DNA of 64,000 nt from Heterobilharzia americana. Taxonomy: Eukaryota; Platyhelminthes; Trematoda; Strigeidida; Schistosomatidae. Made by a program: the position numbers and the translations under genes. Below the pieces are notes generated by a model. That model saw nothing but the letters and a program-made list of their open reading frames with translations. It made no database searches and was not told the DNA's origin. The stretch lies in assembly GCA_944470555.2 (NCBI GenBank), contig OX104134.1:73464678-73528677 (forward strand), read 5' to 3'. Positions 26,801 to 41,720 of this stretch are shown in pieces. Each line of letters opens with the position of its first letter. Position 1 is the first letter of the stretch.

Positions 26801-29800
26801 TCAAAAGGACACTAACCAAGTGAGATAGTTGAGTCTTTGGAAATCTATCAAACGTATCCAGAAGCCAGTGCAATTGCTACACAGCATATGTAAGTTTAAC
26901 GTGAAGCTCCAGTGACTGCACAAAAAGATTAATGGTGGATGTAAGTTGAAACAAATCGATAGCATAAATTGGTGGGACTACTGATTAACCCTATCGAGAT
27001 GATCTCAAACTCAAAAGTGACTTCAGCAAAGCTGTATCCTGTATTCCTAATTTTTAGGTACAAATGCAACTGAGCAACAGATTTTGTTTCTTAGTTTTAC
27101 ATTTCATGAATACAAAAAACTACTGATCAGATGAAGGATGTTAAACAAGCATGTTAAAGCAGAATCTTGTACAGAATTGTAACAGTTCAAGTTACCATAC
27201 TTTATAACAGTGCATAAAAAGGAATTAAAAAGAAAAAGAATGGTACTGAAGTGATTTAAAAGCAAAGATGAATAAACCAACGACAATAAAATTTTCAATA
27301 TTTCGAAGAATGAATATATTTGCACTATCTAGACTGATTCACTTTGAGTCACCAAGTCTCTAACGTTTGACTTCCATTTCAGATAACCCAATGTGACAGA
27401 CTAAACCCTATACACCTCATTTCGACAGCTAGAGACTTCATGTGGAAGTGTCACATCTTGGCTGAATCGCCTTCAGATTTCACTCAGCTTAACTCTGCTT
27501 CCGTTAACACGGCAAACTTATGTAGGTAGTTGGAATGTTTAGAATAAATACAAGCACCCTAATTCAGTAGAGTTGTACATAACCATCTGAGTTGTCTTCC
27601 AACCTGATGAGCAATGCCTAACCTCAAAATTGTTCATTATGTGGTTCCACCATACGCAAGCAGTGCTGCAGGGATATAAGACTGAAACACATGGTGTTAA
27701 TCATATATGAAAGGACACCCAACAATGATAATCGAAAAGAGGATGAAATTATTGATGATACTTAACCCTCGGACGCCCAACTCGTCGTTTCCTCCCTGGG
27801 TTCCACTCGAGGGCTTGGCGTGTGATGTCCTCAACCGGTTTTCTTGGTGTATGTGCAGTCCAATCCATCTACACTTTCTTCTGCATATCTGTTGGGCGAT
27901 GGCCTTTTGGTTGGTTCGTTCCCAGAGTTCCTTGTTGCTTATTCTTGTTATTCTGGCCATATGATCTTCAGCAACAAGCGTAGGCAGCTGTTGACGAATG
28001 TCTGTAGTTTGTTGGAAATGCTTTTCGTGACGCGCCATGTCTCTCAACCATCATATAGAAGCACCGACTTGACTGACTTAGTGTTGAAAATCCCGATCTT
28101 GTTCTTGATGCTGAGTGCAGTACAGCAGATCTCCATACTGATTTCAGGTTAATCAAGACCTGTCTTGCTGTCTTTCCGATCCCAGCTTTGACGTCCTCAT
28201 CTGTGCCTGTGCCATCTGTAGTTGAAACAATGCAACCTACGTAGGCGGAAGAGACAATTTCCTTTAGATTTCTCCCGTCGATAGTGATTGCTACTTGTTG
28301 TTGTTGTTGTTATTGGTTGGGCATCTTCATCACCTCTCTCTTCTCTACGCTCACTTGAAGTCCCGTCTTCGCTGCACTGTCTCTGCCAACAACTTCTTGG
28401 TTTTCGCCTGTGGACATTCGAGTTTGTGCGACAAGACATTAGACATAAATCATCATCGGTGAAATCCAGATCTTCTTCTAGGGTCTTTTCACCGGTCAAA
28501 TAGCGTAGGCTCCTCTTCTCTCTCCTCACAGTTTGTTGCATGATCCAGTCCAGTCCAGTCAACCACAATCAGGAAGATCATCGGTGACGGTAGGCGTCAA
28601 CCTTGTCTTACTCCTGTCTTCACTTTAAAAGCATCACCGAGCTCTCCATTGTGAATCACTTGGCATGTAGCCTCGTCATATAACTGTTGAATGAGGTTCA
28701 TAAAGGTTTTTGGCACCAAAACGGTAGTGTTGAAGCAGTTTCCAAACTACGCCTCGATCGACGCCGTCGGAGGCCATTTCAAAATCGATGAAGTTGAAGT
28801 AGAAAGTTGACTGCCATTCTATCCTCTGTTTTATGATGATGCGTAGCGTTGCGAGTTGATCCACACATGATTTGTTTCTCCTGAAGCTAGCCAGCCTAGT
28901 CCGGTAGTAATTTTGAATCCAGCGCATTGTTTCATCTCTCCAGGATGATATGGCTTGAAAGTTTGCTTGGGTGAGTGTGAACAGAAGCATGATTCCGCGC
29001 CAGTTCTTGCAAAGACTTAGGTTGCCCTTCTCCCACATGATAGACACCTTTCCTTCTCTCCAAACCTTCTGCGGTAGTGGAGTGGTGTGAGCATGTCCAC
29101 TGTTGTCTCTCCGTCTGTTTTCAGTGCTTCTGGAGGGATTCCATCTGGTCCTGCTGCTTTCCCGCATTTCAGCAGCTTTATGGTGTTCAGGACTTCGGCT
29201 TTTGTCGGAGGGTTTGTGTAGGCTGGCAATTTTGTGGCTGGACTGCTTGCTGGTGGTATTTCTAGACGAGTTGCAGGTGGTGGTGGTGGTCGATTCAAAA
29301 GTCATTTGAAGTCGTCAGCCCGTCGATTCCTTTCTTTCTCCTCTTTGGTAAGTAGGTTTCCTTCGTTATCTTTCATTGGTTTCATCTGAGCTGATTTCGT
29401 CTCAGATAGTAACCTGGTTGTTTGATATAATGTTGTCAGGTCTCTGCTACCTTCAGCCTGTTCTGCTTCACTTGCAAGTGTGTCGTAGAAGTGTCTTTTG
29501 TCTCTGCGTTCACTCTTCTTCACTTCTTTGTTCAGTGTTTTATGGGTTGCGTTCAGTTCCTCTTATCGTTGTTCATAATTGCACTGGTTCAATGTATATA
29601 TATCACACAGGCGCAACAGATGACATAATTTTGCAAAAGCCAATCAAGCCCCTTCTATACGTGTAGAGTTTTCGTCGGCCACTGACTCAAGAGGGCTGAT
29701 CAGACTTCCCAGGTAAGTGAAGTGGTCAACGAAATCAACCACTTCACTCTTTATTGTTAGCTGACGAACGGCTGAAGACTAATTCTAGAGCAACGATTTC

Positions 29801-32800
29801 CATTTGCCCGACCTGAAATGCATTCTAAACATTCTCAGACTGCCACTGAAGATATCCACAAGACTCTGCAGTGTTTCAGTGTCTTCATCTAACACGAGTA
29901 CGTCACCTGCGCATTTTAGATCTATCAAGGAGTCTGCCATGATTAGATTAATCCCTGTGAAGTCAGACGACGAGACGGAGACTTCTACGATCTCAGGTGC
30001 GGTCATGTGAACGTGCTAACGAGAACGAAATATCCGTCCAGTGCTCCCAGGTCTCCAATAGTTCTCCAAATGATGTCATTTCATGTTGACGCGAAAAAAT
30101 CTGTCAAAATAAAATGTGAAGTGTTGTTGGGAGAAGTACAAGATCTCTGAGTGAAATAGGTGTCGACAGTATCATTGATACACTCCCGTAAAACCATACT
30201 TAACAGTATTGGTGTATAAAACCTCTATACTCAGATACAATGAATGATGTTAACATCTTGACGTAATGGAAATAAATCGGTATTTAAAACTGCGATTACG
30301 AGGATTCTAGATCGTAAAAAGTTGCATGAGAAAATGCCCTAAATACTTACCAGCCTCTGTATCAATGATAATTGAACTTTGCATTGACGCTACCACTTCT
30401 TTCGGTGACATACTTCCCGACATTGTTTTATTAGAAGATGCAGACTTGATGTTAGCACCATCATCGTTAGCAAATTGTTTTCGCAGGCGATCAGAGACAT
30501 TTTTATCACCAGAATCAGATGGGGAGTGTGATGGCTCTTCTGAGATCGACTGCATTTGACCTGGTACACCACTAGAACGAGATAATAGCATTGAATTTCG
30601 TAAACTTGCACCTATATGATGTTGTTCTTGATCTAGCATTATTGATGAATTTATATCTGCAGAACTTGCTGACATCTGACCATGCAAAGAAAACAATCGA
30701 TCCACGATGCTTGCATACTAGCAGCAGCAGCGGCTGATTCCACATTACCATTTGTAGTAGCTATAGTAGTCTTCTGGTCAGATAGATTATTACTTCTGTT
30801 ATCCAGTGAACCTGTGGTAGCTGTCGCATCGCTTAACAAGCTGGGGTTAGTTTTTGGATTTAAAAAGTGTAAATTTGGATTTGGTGGGAGACGGAATCCC
30901 GATAAGGAATGTGTCATCAAACGAGGCTATAATTAAGGAGGAAGAAGAATATCAAATATGAAGTCAGACATCTGTTTATGTTACATCAGTCATCCCAATA
31001 ATTATCAATGATATCCATTCAATAAAAAAAAACCTAAATAACCAATCCCATTTTGCTCGGAAATATGATTTTCTGTATATCCATTTACTACGTAAAGCTG
31101 CAGTTAATCACAGTTGAAACCTACTAAATCGACCTTAGAGTCAGGAATTTAACATACACAGCTCAAAAAAGCGGAGCTACCTGAAGAATTGACTATCAGC
31201 CACTACGTCGTAGCTTTTAATTAACTACGTCCACTTTGAAATAAGCAATCAGCTAAAACTGTAAGCCTTAAAATTATCGAGTTCAGTACCTATAGTAGCT
31301 CCATAAAAATGTTTAGAGAACTTTTAGTGCTGATAAATTACAATATTCGTTTTCCACACGCCCAATAGTGACACTGAGACTGAAAGATGAACTGCTTAGA
31401 CTGGCCACTTCACGTGGTGTTTATTAGTTCGAATGCTCATGAGAAGCCAGTTACATCGGCCGCTGCTGTACGAATTTAATTTCCCGTGCTAGCGAACATC
31501 TTCCAGCGTGATTCAGTAAAGGTGTAGTAAAGAACATTACCAACTCCATATTAGTACACTTGGTTGAAACAAACCACAAAGTGGATATGAATGAGTCGCT
31601 TTCCATCAACTTGTCAAAATGTACGCCGCTCAGGATCCTTTAGACTGCAGAAGCAGTAACAATCAGGGTCAAACAACCTGAGTTGCTTGTTCAAAAAAGG
31701 TAAGTGTGGTCGATGCAAATACCGTAGTCCGATTAGATACGCACAAATTCCTTAGCGTCCTACCCCAGGAAATCTAATTTCATACTGCAGATAGACCTTC
31801 ATTCCTATAGTCTGAAATAATTTTCACAGATTCTCTTAATCTATTTTGTCCCCCAATATGACCAAATTGCCATCAAGCTAGTATTCTTCAAATTATCCTT
31901 TTTACTTTATTTCATATAGCTCTCATAAACACCCTCATATAGCTTTATTAAAATATCATCTTATAGCATTACCTACGCAGTGTAACTGTTAAGATGATCA
32001 CTTATTTTCAGTTGAATCCCAGTAGCAATTGATTCAATCATTAACGTTCACACAAGACGTCTCTGAATAGACTTCCTCAACTGTATAATGTTATTAACTA
32101 ACTGAGAAGCAAAATCTGAATATTGTTGATGCATAACTGCCTAATATGAACATAACTGTAGGGCCCGAAGAAGTTATGGAAAAAATACTCTTTGTTCTCT
32201 CAAATGGCATCTGAAATGTAATGGAAATTTTTAATGATTTGGAAAATTTTCTCCTTGAATTTCTGAAAAGATTTTTACCAATTAATAAGGATAGCGACGA
32301 ATGACTATCCGTTCTTAACAATGTAAAAGAAACTACACGCTAATTTACGACCTGTTATCTTCTTATAAGCCTATCAAGCTGTGGAGTGCCCAACTCACTA
32401 ATTATTGATTTCAATGGCATTACGTTCCAAAAGATAGTGAATGTGATGCGTATTTGCATTTGAACTTACAAAATCCGACTTGGCACAGCAGCTGTATCTT
32501 AGCGAAAGTATGTTCGATGAGTCTGGCAGTAATATAGTTTGATCACAAATAAAATGATAGCATAAAATGTCGATACCTATTTGGCATTACACAAATTCAG
32601 GTGACAGCAAAAAAAATGAGTGAAATTTCACGGAATGTGAAAAATGAATAACAATTCTAAATAAACAGCAAGTTGAAAAGCTGGAAGGTTGACTGATGCT
32701 CCAGAGTATGGAGACTGTAAGCAAAACTGTACGACGGCAAAGATTAGTTAAACAGAATTTCAAATAAATAAATATGTTATGGAAAGCGGCGAGTGGTTGA

Positions 32801-35800
32801 AAACCATTCTCCAACCGATCAAAAGGATATTTCGCCAGCTCGACCACAGCGCTAGAGATTGTTCCTCTACTATTTTACAGGGGATGAGGTGATACAACTA
32901 GGTGAATTCATTTCAAGTGAATAAACTATTTTAACCTTACTTTCATGAAGAAACAAAAAGGAAATGCTGGTGAAACTTACACCACGCCGAGATAATTAGG
33001 TAAACCAGAACTACGAATCACTGGACGTAAACCTGCATTCATGCTATTATCGTGATTACCACTGACATCTCCATTAAGCTGATCATCTTGCGTAGAAGAG
33101 GTAGGATTCATGCGTAGAAGACCACTAGATAAACCTTCATATGCTGGAATAAGGCTTCGCATCAACTCACCACCAGGTCCTTGCAGATGACCTCTTTTCA
33201 GAGCGGCATTACGTATTGATAACACTGAACGTTGTATGCTAGATCCCATAACACCATTGGATACTGGTATATGTGTATAGGGAAATACAAGTGGTTTAAC
33301 AGTAGGTTGAGTTAATATATGCTCTGGCCATAGGTTAGATTCTAGTGTGGGCCGGTTAATTGGTTGTACCTTCAGTCTAATTCATATGATTGAAATGGTT
33401 GACTAAAACTGACTGGTTTCAATGATTGAAGCCAAGAGTTCAGAGATAAATCAGGTGCGATAGGTTGACGGCAGCGACTCGTAGAATGAAGAGTTGTTCG
33501 CTGATTTAAATCACTGTTCACCGTTAACTGTGAATTAGTTTGACTATACAGACGTTCAGTTTCTTCTTCTTCATCCAAATCTCCTAGACAAGTGTATAAC
33601 CAAAATAGTTGGAAGACTATTTAATTACATCAAAAACAATTAGTGCGTTACACTTCAGAATGATATGAGTATTTGGCAGTGAGTTGGAGAAAAACTGCAA
33701 TTAACGGGTTTTACTCGCCACAGTGACTTAGAATCTAACGAGCATTTTGTTTGCCTGAGGAACAAAAATTACACGGAGATAATAGAATTAGGAGAATTAG
33801 GAGAATAATCTCTAGCTAACCATCAATAAATTTTTTGAATACGAAACTCATTTATCAAATACTTCGATACAAACAGTATAGTAAACTACTGATCCATGGA
33901 CGCAATGCCTAATTATTTGATAACTTCAATGGAATGTTTATTAGGATTACAATATTCAATAACAGCAAGAAAAACAAGCTCTTAAAGAGACAGCACTCAG
34001 AAAAAATTCCTTGATTTCACAACTATTTGGGATAAAATACCGATCAGATGTGTGTAATGTCAATAACAAGAGGATAATACATCTGAACACTTTTTGTAAT
34101 GATCAAACTAGGTATAAATTTGGCATGAAAGTATTTAACATGATTTCAGTGTCTAATACGTCACGCCCTATTCTACAGCATTAGTCCGCTGATAATAAAA
34201 TAACAAAATATATGATCATACAACAGGCGAAAAGAACCTATTAAAGTAGGCTTGAAAATTCTTAAGATTTTAAAGCTCATTAAAATCATTCTCAATTATT
34301 TTTATGACGGCCGATTCAGAGGCTTATTCACGTTTGGCTTAAGCATTCACCGTATATCTTTTGATTATTTATATTAAAAAGGATATAAATTACCTATTCA
34401 AAATATACACATTACTTTTTAATTCGTTCACTCCGTTATTTATAAGCAGGTGAATAAATCGTTTCACACTGTAAAATAAACTAAAACCTATTGTCTCATT
34501 ATTAAAATAGGTAGTTTGTTGTAAATAATTGACTAATTTTTAACACAACTTTCACCGATATAGAATCCTTGACGTGGCATTCACTTGAAGCCTTTGGAGA
34601 TAAGGCCCATTGCTTTCAAATCTCATGATCAACATATTGCATTCAACCAAGTATTTTGGCCTTCAATGACTGAGAATTTACAGCTTCAGTCACTTGGTTA
34701 TATTCCCGAGAATATTATTCATTTTCATCGGTATGCATATATCATCATTCCTGAAGTTGTAAAATCCAATCTCAGTGACATTAATGAAAGCCTACTGCAT
34801 GTAAACCCGAAGGTCCACTGTCCACAGGTCGGCTTCAAACTGCTAGGATGTGGAATAAACCTTCTCCGAATTCCCCATAGAGAGTCAGAAACAGCCAGAT
34901 TCAGTTAGAGATTTCCAGATAATCGCATAGTTATACGTGTGCATACCTGATTGGATAAACCGACAGGAGTAATAGATCTAGATCTCTTAGAACACTGCGG
35001 ACCATCCATAACACAAAGTATCGTAATACTCTGTGCATAATCGCCCTTCCAACAGACATTTCATCTTTGCATTTCCTCTGTTGTCAGGAAATTGAGCAAC
35101 AACAGTAGTAAGACTGAAGGTTACTGCATCATCATCATCATCATCATTATCAACATAGGACCAGGCATTACTGCGTAACGGTCCGAGTTGCCACACCTCA
35201 TATCAGCACATCAAGTAAAAAGGTAGTGAGGTGAAGGATGAAGATAAGTGAATGCAGTCAAAAGAAATATAAAGTACGAGAAGAAAGGAAAGAGGAGTGA
35301 CAAAATAGTGAGATTCGGTATAGCGTTGTTAAGATGAGGATAATGTGTGTATACATCTGCGCCACTGACTTCGGTTCTGAGCCATATCACCTAGGGTCTC
35401 CAACCACTGGTTCCTCTTGTCCCGTGGACCCCAACCACCTAGTCTGCATCGTCCTACATGGCTTAAACCAACAGTCAGAGACTTCATACATTGGTGCCAT
35501 GTTTTAGTCTGGCCACCTCGGGCCTTTTTCCAGCCTGAACCCACCTCAGCCAACATTGTGTGACGAGGCAATCGGTGACTAGGCATACGTAGTACGTGTC
35601 CCAACCATCTCAGTCGATGAAGGTTCACAACCTCGTCGACTGACTTACCTCTTCTCCCTAAAACTCTACACCTAACTTCTGCATTACTCACATGGTGACA
35701 CCACGGAATACGTCCTATACTACGAAGGCAACGGTGGTCAAATACCTGTAACCTTCTCATGTCTTCCACTTTCAATGGCCATGTTTCACAGCCATACAGT

Positions 35801-38800
35801 AGAACAGAGCGGACTGCTGTGCAGTACACGCGACCCTTAATAGACAAACGAATATCACGGCGGCGCCATAGGTGGCGCAAATTGGCAAAAGCCAATCGAG
35901 CCTTTTGTATCCGTGCAGAAATCTCATCGGCAACTAACCCACCGGGTTGATCCTACTTCCCAGGTAAGTGAAGTGGTCAACACACTCAACCACTTCACTC
36001 TCTATTGTTAACCGCGGTACCGCTGAAGACCAGTCCTGGAGCAAAAATTTGCATTTGGGTGGTGAAAATCGCATCCCAAACATTCTCAAATTCCCACTCA
36101 AAGTGTTCAGAAGACTCTGCATCTTGTCAGCGTCTTCACCTAACAGGACTATGTCATCTGCATATTCTAGATCTAAAGAAAATTCACCTGTGATCCGGTC
36201 AACGTCTTTGTAATTAGGTGACGAGAGGGAAACCTCCATAAGAATATCTATGATAAAATTAAATAAGAATGGGGATAGTGGGCATCCTTGACGGACACCA
36301 CTTGATGAGTATAGCTCCCTGGACAACTCACCATAGGCTCTAACATGCCCACAAGTGTTCGAGTAGAGAGCTTTCAATAAGGTGATGTACTTACTAGGCA
36401 CGCCTTTCAGTGACAGACACTGCCATAAGACTTCTCGATCAACGGAGTCAAATGCCGCCTTCAGGTCGAGAAATACAGCTATTGTCGGGCGTCTGTAAGC
36501 ATGCCTATGTTCCAGGACCTGGCGCAGTGTGAATATTTGGTCGATACATCCACGGCCAGGTCTAAAGCCTGCCTGGTTTTCTCGGGCTTGCTGTTCCCGA
36601 GCTCCACTCAGGCGTCGGAGAATTATAGAACTTAGGATCTTAGACACTATGTTTGTCAGGCTGATTCCTCTGTGGTTATCACAAGAGGACTTCTCGCCTT
36701 TCTTGAAGACTGGGATGATCAGTGACTTAGACCAGTCGGAGGGGATCGTATTTGATTCCCATATACTGGCTAACACTTCCGTTAGCCTGACTAAGAGAAC
36801 TCTACCACCATTCTTGTATACCTCAGCAGGTAGTCCGTCTGGTCCTGCTGCCCTTCCCCGTTTCAGGCTACCTACCGCTTTCTCAACTTCTTCTAGTGTT
36901 GGGGGACCTGTCTCTATGTCCCATTCAGGGTCCGACTGGATAGCGGGCAGCGCAATGGTGGCTGGAGGCCAGTTAAACTGTTCCTCAAAGTGTTCTGCCC
37001 ATCGTCCCAGTCGCCTTCCCTGCGAGTGAATCGCCGATCCGTCCTTCTCCGCTATAACCTCACTAACTGTTGTTGACCATTTCCCCCCAGTCTCCTTAAT
37101 AAGTCTAAATAACTGTCTACTGTTACCGATCGCCGCTGCCTTTTCCATCTCTTTAGCCTTTGCTGCCCACCACTGTTCACGATCGTTGCGCAGACTTTTC
37201 GTCAGTTTATTTTTAAGTTGCGCTCGCTCTTCATTGTACTCAGAGCCTGCAGGGATGCATTCACGTGCATCCATTAGTTTGGAAGAAGCTGCTGATATCC
37301 ACTGGCTCTTTTTAGCCATTATCTTGGAGTCGGCTACAGTCTCCAGTGCTGCTTTTACAGTAGACTGAAGATGGCACCAAGCTTCTTCTGGATGAGTGAC
37401 AGTCTTTTGTTCCGATAACTGCCTAGCCAACTTCTCACTGAACACGGCTTTGGTGTTTTCGTTGTCCAGCAGAACTCGTAGTGGTTTTGTTGCCAAATTT
37501 TTTCTACGTCCATTGAGACGCAGGCATATACGTGCTCGGACCAACGCATGATCGCTGTCCAAACACGTACTCCAGAAGGAGCGGCAGTCTTCCACCGATC
37601 CTCTCCAGCGATGACTAATAGCAATGTGGTCTATCTGTGTCCATCGCTGAGTCGAGCTCGGTGGACGCCAGGTCAGACAGTGCCTTTCTTTATGTCTGAA
37701 ATTTGTGCTGGCTAAAAATAGGCGGTTATCTGAGCATAGTTGTAATAGGCGATCACCGTTATCTGTACGTTCAGCTGGGATTCCGAAAGTGCCACCTAAG
37801 TGCCTTTCTGCCTCACTCAGTCTACCCACCTGTGCGTTGAGGTCACCTGCAACAACCACTACGTCCGAACGTTTGGCTTTCGAGAGGAGGTTAGACAGTT
37901 TATGGTAGAACTCGTCCTTCACTTCATCCGAACTACAGTCAGTGGGTGCGTAAGCAGAGATTACAAAGAGACAACGGCGAGTCTCACTATTCCTTTTAGT
38001 TCTCACTGTGCCGTTCAGCCTCATAGCGCAGAGGCGACTATCAACTGGGATCCAGTCTAGTAGTGAGTTTTCTGCCCTGGTGCTTAATGCTATACCTACA
38101 CCTGCAAGACCACGAGAGCTAGCTATCGAATCTCCAGAAACTCGAAGGGTGAATTTTGCAGATTCACCAGATTGGTCAGGAGAGGTCAGGTGAATAACCA
38201 CACTTGGGTCCTGTATGCGTGTCTCACAAACACAGCACACATCCATGCCTCGAGTTGCTAGAGTCTTTGCCAACGAAGCCTGTTGGCCAATTTGACGGAG
38301 GGTGCGGACATTGAAGGCTCCAATATGTAATTTGGAGCGTGGTTTAAGGAGACCAGGGACGCTGTTCTGTGGACTCAGATCGTTGTCGAAGGCTGCAGAG
38401 GTAGGAGAAATTGAAGATGATGCAGCATCATTAATTAAGAGACGTGAAGGAAGATTAGAAGGTAATGATGGAGGAGGAGGATAGCAGTCAGAAGAAACTT
38501 GGGTGCTGACAGAGTTGTGAGGGCGGTTGACACTTCCCGGCTGCCCACACCGTGGAAGGCTATTTCTTCTTAAGGTACCTGAAAGAGATTTGTGTGACCG
38601 CAGAGCCCATCGGACATCTGCTTGAGGCCTGTCACACCCAGCCTTTTGAGTATGATTATTTTGAATTTTTGTATTTTTGGGGCCGGATGAGCGAAAGGAA
38701 ACGACAAGTGAACCAACACCGCCGGCCCGGCAGACCGTGGGGCGTGGTGGAGTGTGTTATTTTTGGGGCCGACCTTTTCTAACCCCCCCTTCCACTGAGA

Positions 38801-41635
38801 AGGCAGCATCAGCTTGGCACTGCTGGTCATCCAAGGGAAACACCTTACTGCTGTCACACCCCATCCAGCTAGCAGCAGTACGACTTCGCCCTCAGACCCC
38901 CATCATAGTGTAGCAATTTACACTATACGGTAACTGCTTTTCGTCTAACCACTACCCAACAGACCTTTCTGGTATGGTAGGACCTCGAGGGAACAAGCGT
39001 TCCACCAGCATAGCTCGTTGGGTCATTGTGATATGCAAGCCCGACCACCACGTCAAGGTAGCAGCTATCGGTCGGTTACTGCACAAGTCTTCGACTCGAT
39101 CAGCATCTCACTGTCATATCAAAACCTGTACAGCGCTTCGGCTTTTACTGCCTATTCTTTTCACTTCATTTCGTGATAAAATCTGTCTCCAGATTAATCG
39201 ATTCTTCACAAAATGTCTCTTTTTTCGAACAATGTTTTTCTAAATCTGGATAAAATGACATTGTTCCAGTCACCTTGACAGACAAAACGTAAGACAAGCT
39301 TGTACATCTAATTTGTCAAATGTAGAAATATATCAGTGGATTTTCTCGGTAATTTAGGAAAACATCCTTTTGTTTTGCATTGTCTTCGCCTTCGACATAT
39401 ATATGGTATAATCCTACTTCTCACTGGATTTTGTTACCATCTTCGAGAGCTTCATGTCGATAGATCGCCCCTAACCAAATAACATTAGTCAAAGTGCAAC
39501 GTGATACTTAGTCTCCTATCTTGGTGACTGCACTGCAAAACAGTCGACAGAATTTGGTCAGCCCTTACGACTAAATAACATGAAATTGATTACTCTTCGG
39601 TGACCAATCAACGAAGACAGTATGTCGACTGACGTCGAAGATATCTAGTATCAGATACTGTTTATCTATAGAACTGATCGGAACAAAAACAACTTTGATA
39701 ACCATAAAAATTATTTCAGTCAAACTGTAAAAGAAACGTTCAATGTATCGACTGTCATTAACCAAGTACATAGAATATTCAAATTTCAAATAGGCAGAAG
39801 GTAGATTTTAATGTCAATCAATTGGCAAAGCATTGTTTTGAAGGAAGTTGATTTATCTGAACAAAAAATGAATGGATATTTTGAACGCATAGATATGGAA
39901 ACGAAAAGAGATAGTCACGTAGCAACAGGAATAGGGAAGCCCCATAAATGAATTTGTGGCAAAGGAATTTTAATGATGAAAAACATTCATTTTACAGAGC
40001 AACCTCTTCACGGTAATTTGTTAAACTGCATTATGCCAAATGAGGCTCAGTTATAATCCAGATGGACATTATTTGACTATGCATAAATGTACATACAAAG
40101 ATGAACCAGAGACTATCGGGATTTACACCTGGTGTTTTACCAACTGGTCTACGAAACCCAAAGCTGTGCGCCGGTCATGAGCTGTGACTCACTGGTTTAG
40201 GGAGATGACTTTTGAACAGTCAGTCACGGGTACGAGCCTTGCTTCACCTACCAAGGTTTGGGTAGTCAGGTGGTATCATTAGCCCTCACACTATAGGTGT
40301 GGCTCATTGCACGAATCTGGACAAGGTTTATGAGTGCAGGTCTACTCTATTTGTGCACAGAAAGATGAGCCAAATCTATATAATTTGACAGATCTTATTA
40401 AAAGACTGAGTGAAGATTTCCATGGGAAAAGATAGGCTAAGAAGTTAGTTAAGCAAATAAAAATTTTTCCCACTACATCTGTTAGGAACGTTTTAAGCTA
40501 CATCAAATCATACCCAAAGTTTCCGAGTTACCTTGATATGACTATGTATAATAAATTGTCTCGAATGTTATGAAGTAATACTGCTTTACTGAGTGAAGTA
40601 TTTGAAACTATCTACGAATGCCATAGTTTGATAGAATGAAAACTTTTGGAACGGTGTGATGACTGACAGTGACAGTTACTTATCACTTATTCACATGATG
40701 GCCCGACGATAACGTCAGCTATTTTAGTGAAATTAAGACCAAGTCAGCAGCTGAGTTTCATTACTCGGTCGGTAGGCCACCAGGTTGGTAATCTATATAA
40801 AGCTGTTTTGAGTCGACTACTTCACACTTACCTACTTCTGTCGATTAACGGTATAGTGCGACTTTCATACAATGTTATCAGACGGTCTCACTCCGGACTA
40901 AGGTGACCTCACATTAGAACATCGAGAAATCTTGCTCGCAGCAAGGACCTTGAGAAATGATCATGAGCAATAAATTCTGCTCAAAACGTTGTCTAGTAAA
41001 TAATGCTATATCACTGTGTGGTATATCAAACAAACTAACCCTCGTTCGCTTTGCTATTAAAACATAACATCTACAAACAACTTAATAGTTCCAAATCCTC
41101 ACTGACCTACTCACTGACAAATTCCTAACAGATAATGGAAGTGCATTGCATATAAACCACATACCTCCTAGAATTCCTGTTATCTGCATTTGAGCTTTAC
41201 GTTCTGTCGCCATAAGAGCACAATAATCTACACAGGCTTCATACAGTAACCCTTTGACAAGTAACCGTAACAGTCGATCCCCACGAGCATTTTCTTCAAT
41301 AGGCGTCTGACCAGTGGATGAATGTTTACTAAGTTGTATAAACGGTTGTAAAAGTGGATAGATCTAAACAAGAATTGCAAAAAAGTAGGAATAATCAAAG
41401 CGGATGATGACAGTGAACAAAACATATTCAACAAAAAATCAAACCAAATGATACATCAACATAACATTCATCTGGTTTATCTGAAGAAAATAAAATTAAA
41501 ACTAATATTGTGAAGGAGCAACGCATAAGCTCGAAAGTGAATGAAATATTTTGCAATCAGTAGCAGTTATTACGTTCGTAATTTATTAAGGACTAAAAGC
41601 ACAATAACTGAAAACCACAAAACCATGTTACTCAC

Positions 41636-41720
<85 letters not shown>

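Noticed and set aside
27707..28503. Plus-strand frames rich in Leu, Val and Trp
   Set aside because: These are antisense shadows of the RTE-like LINE reverse transcriptase on the minus strand.
30684..30780. A 31-nt GT...AG micro-intron to explain the exon 4 frame change
   Set aside because: Removing 31 nt leads to the wrong frame; an 80-nt intron or a one-base error would fit, and I cannot choose without transcripts.
33370..33420. A 44-nt intron in exon 3 to explain the frame change
   Set aside because: It would remove [10 protein letters not shown], which aligns with conserved vertebrate residues, so a missing base is more likely.
35759..38193. Many plus-strand frames opposite the RTE
   Set aside because: Shadows of the endonuclease-RT frame; no independent motifs.
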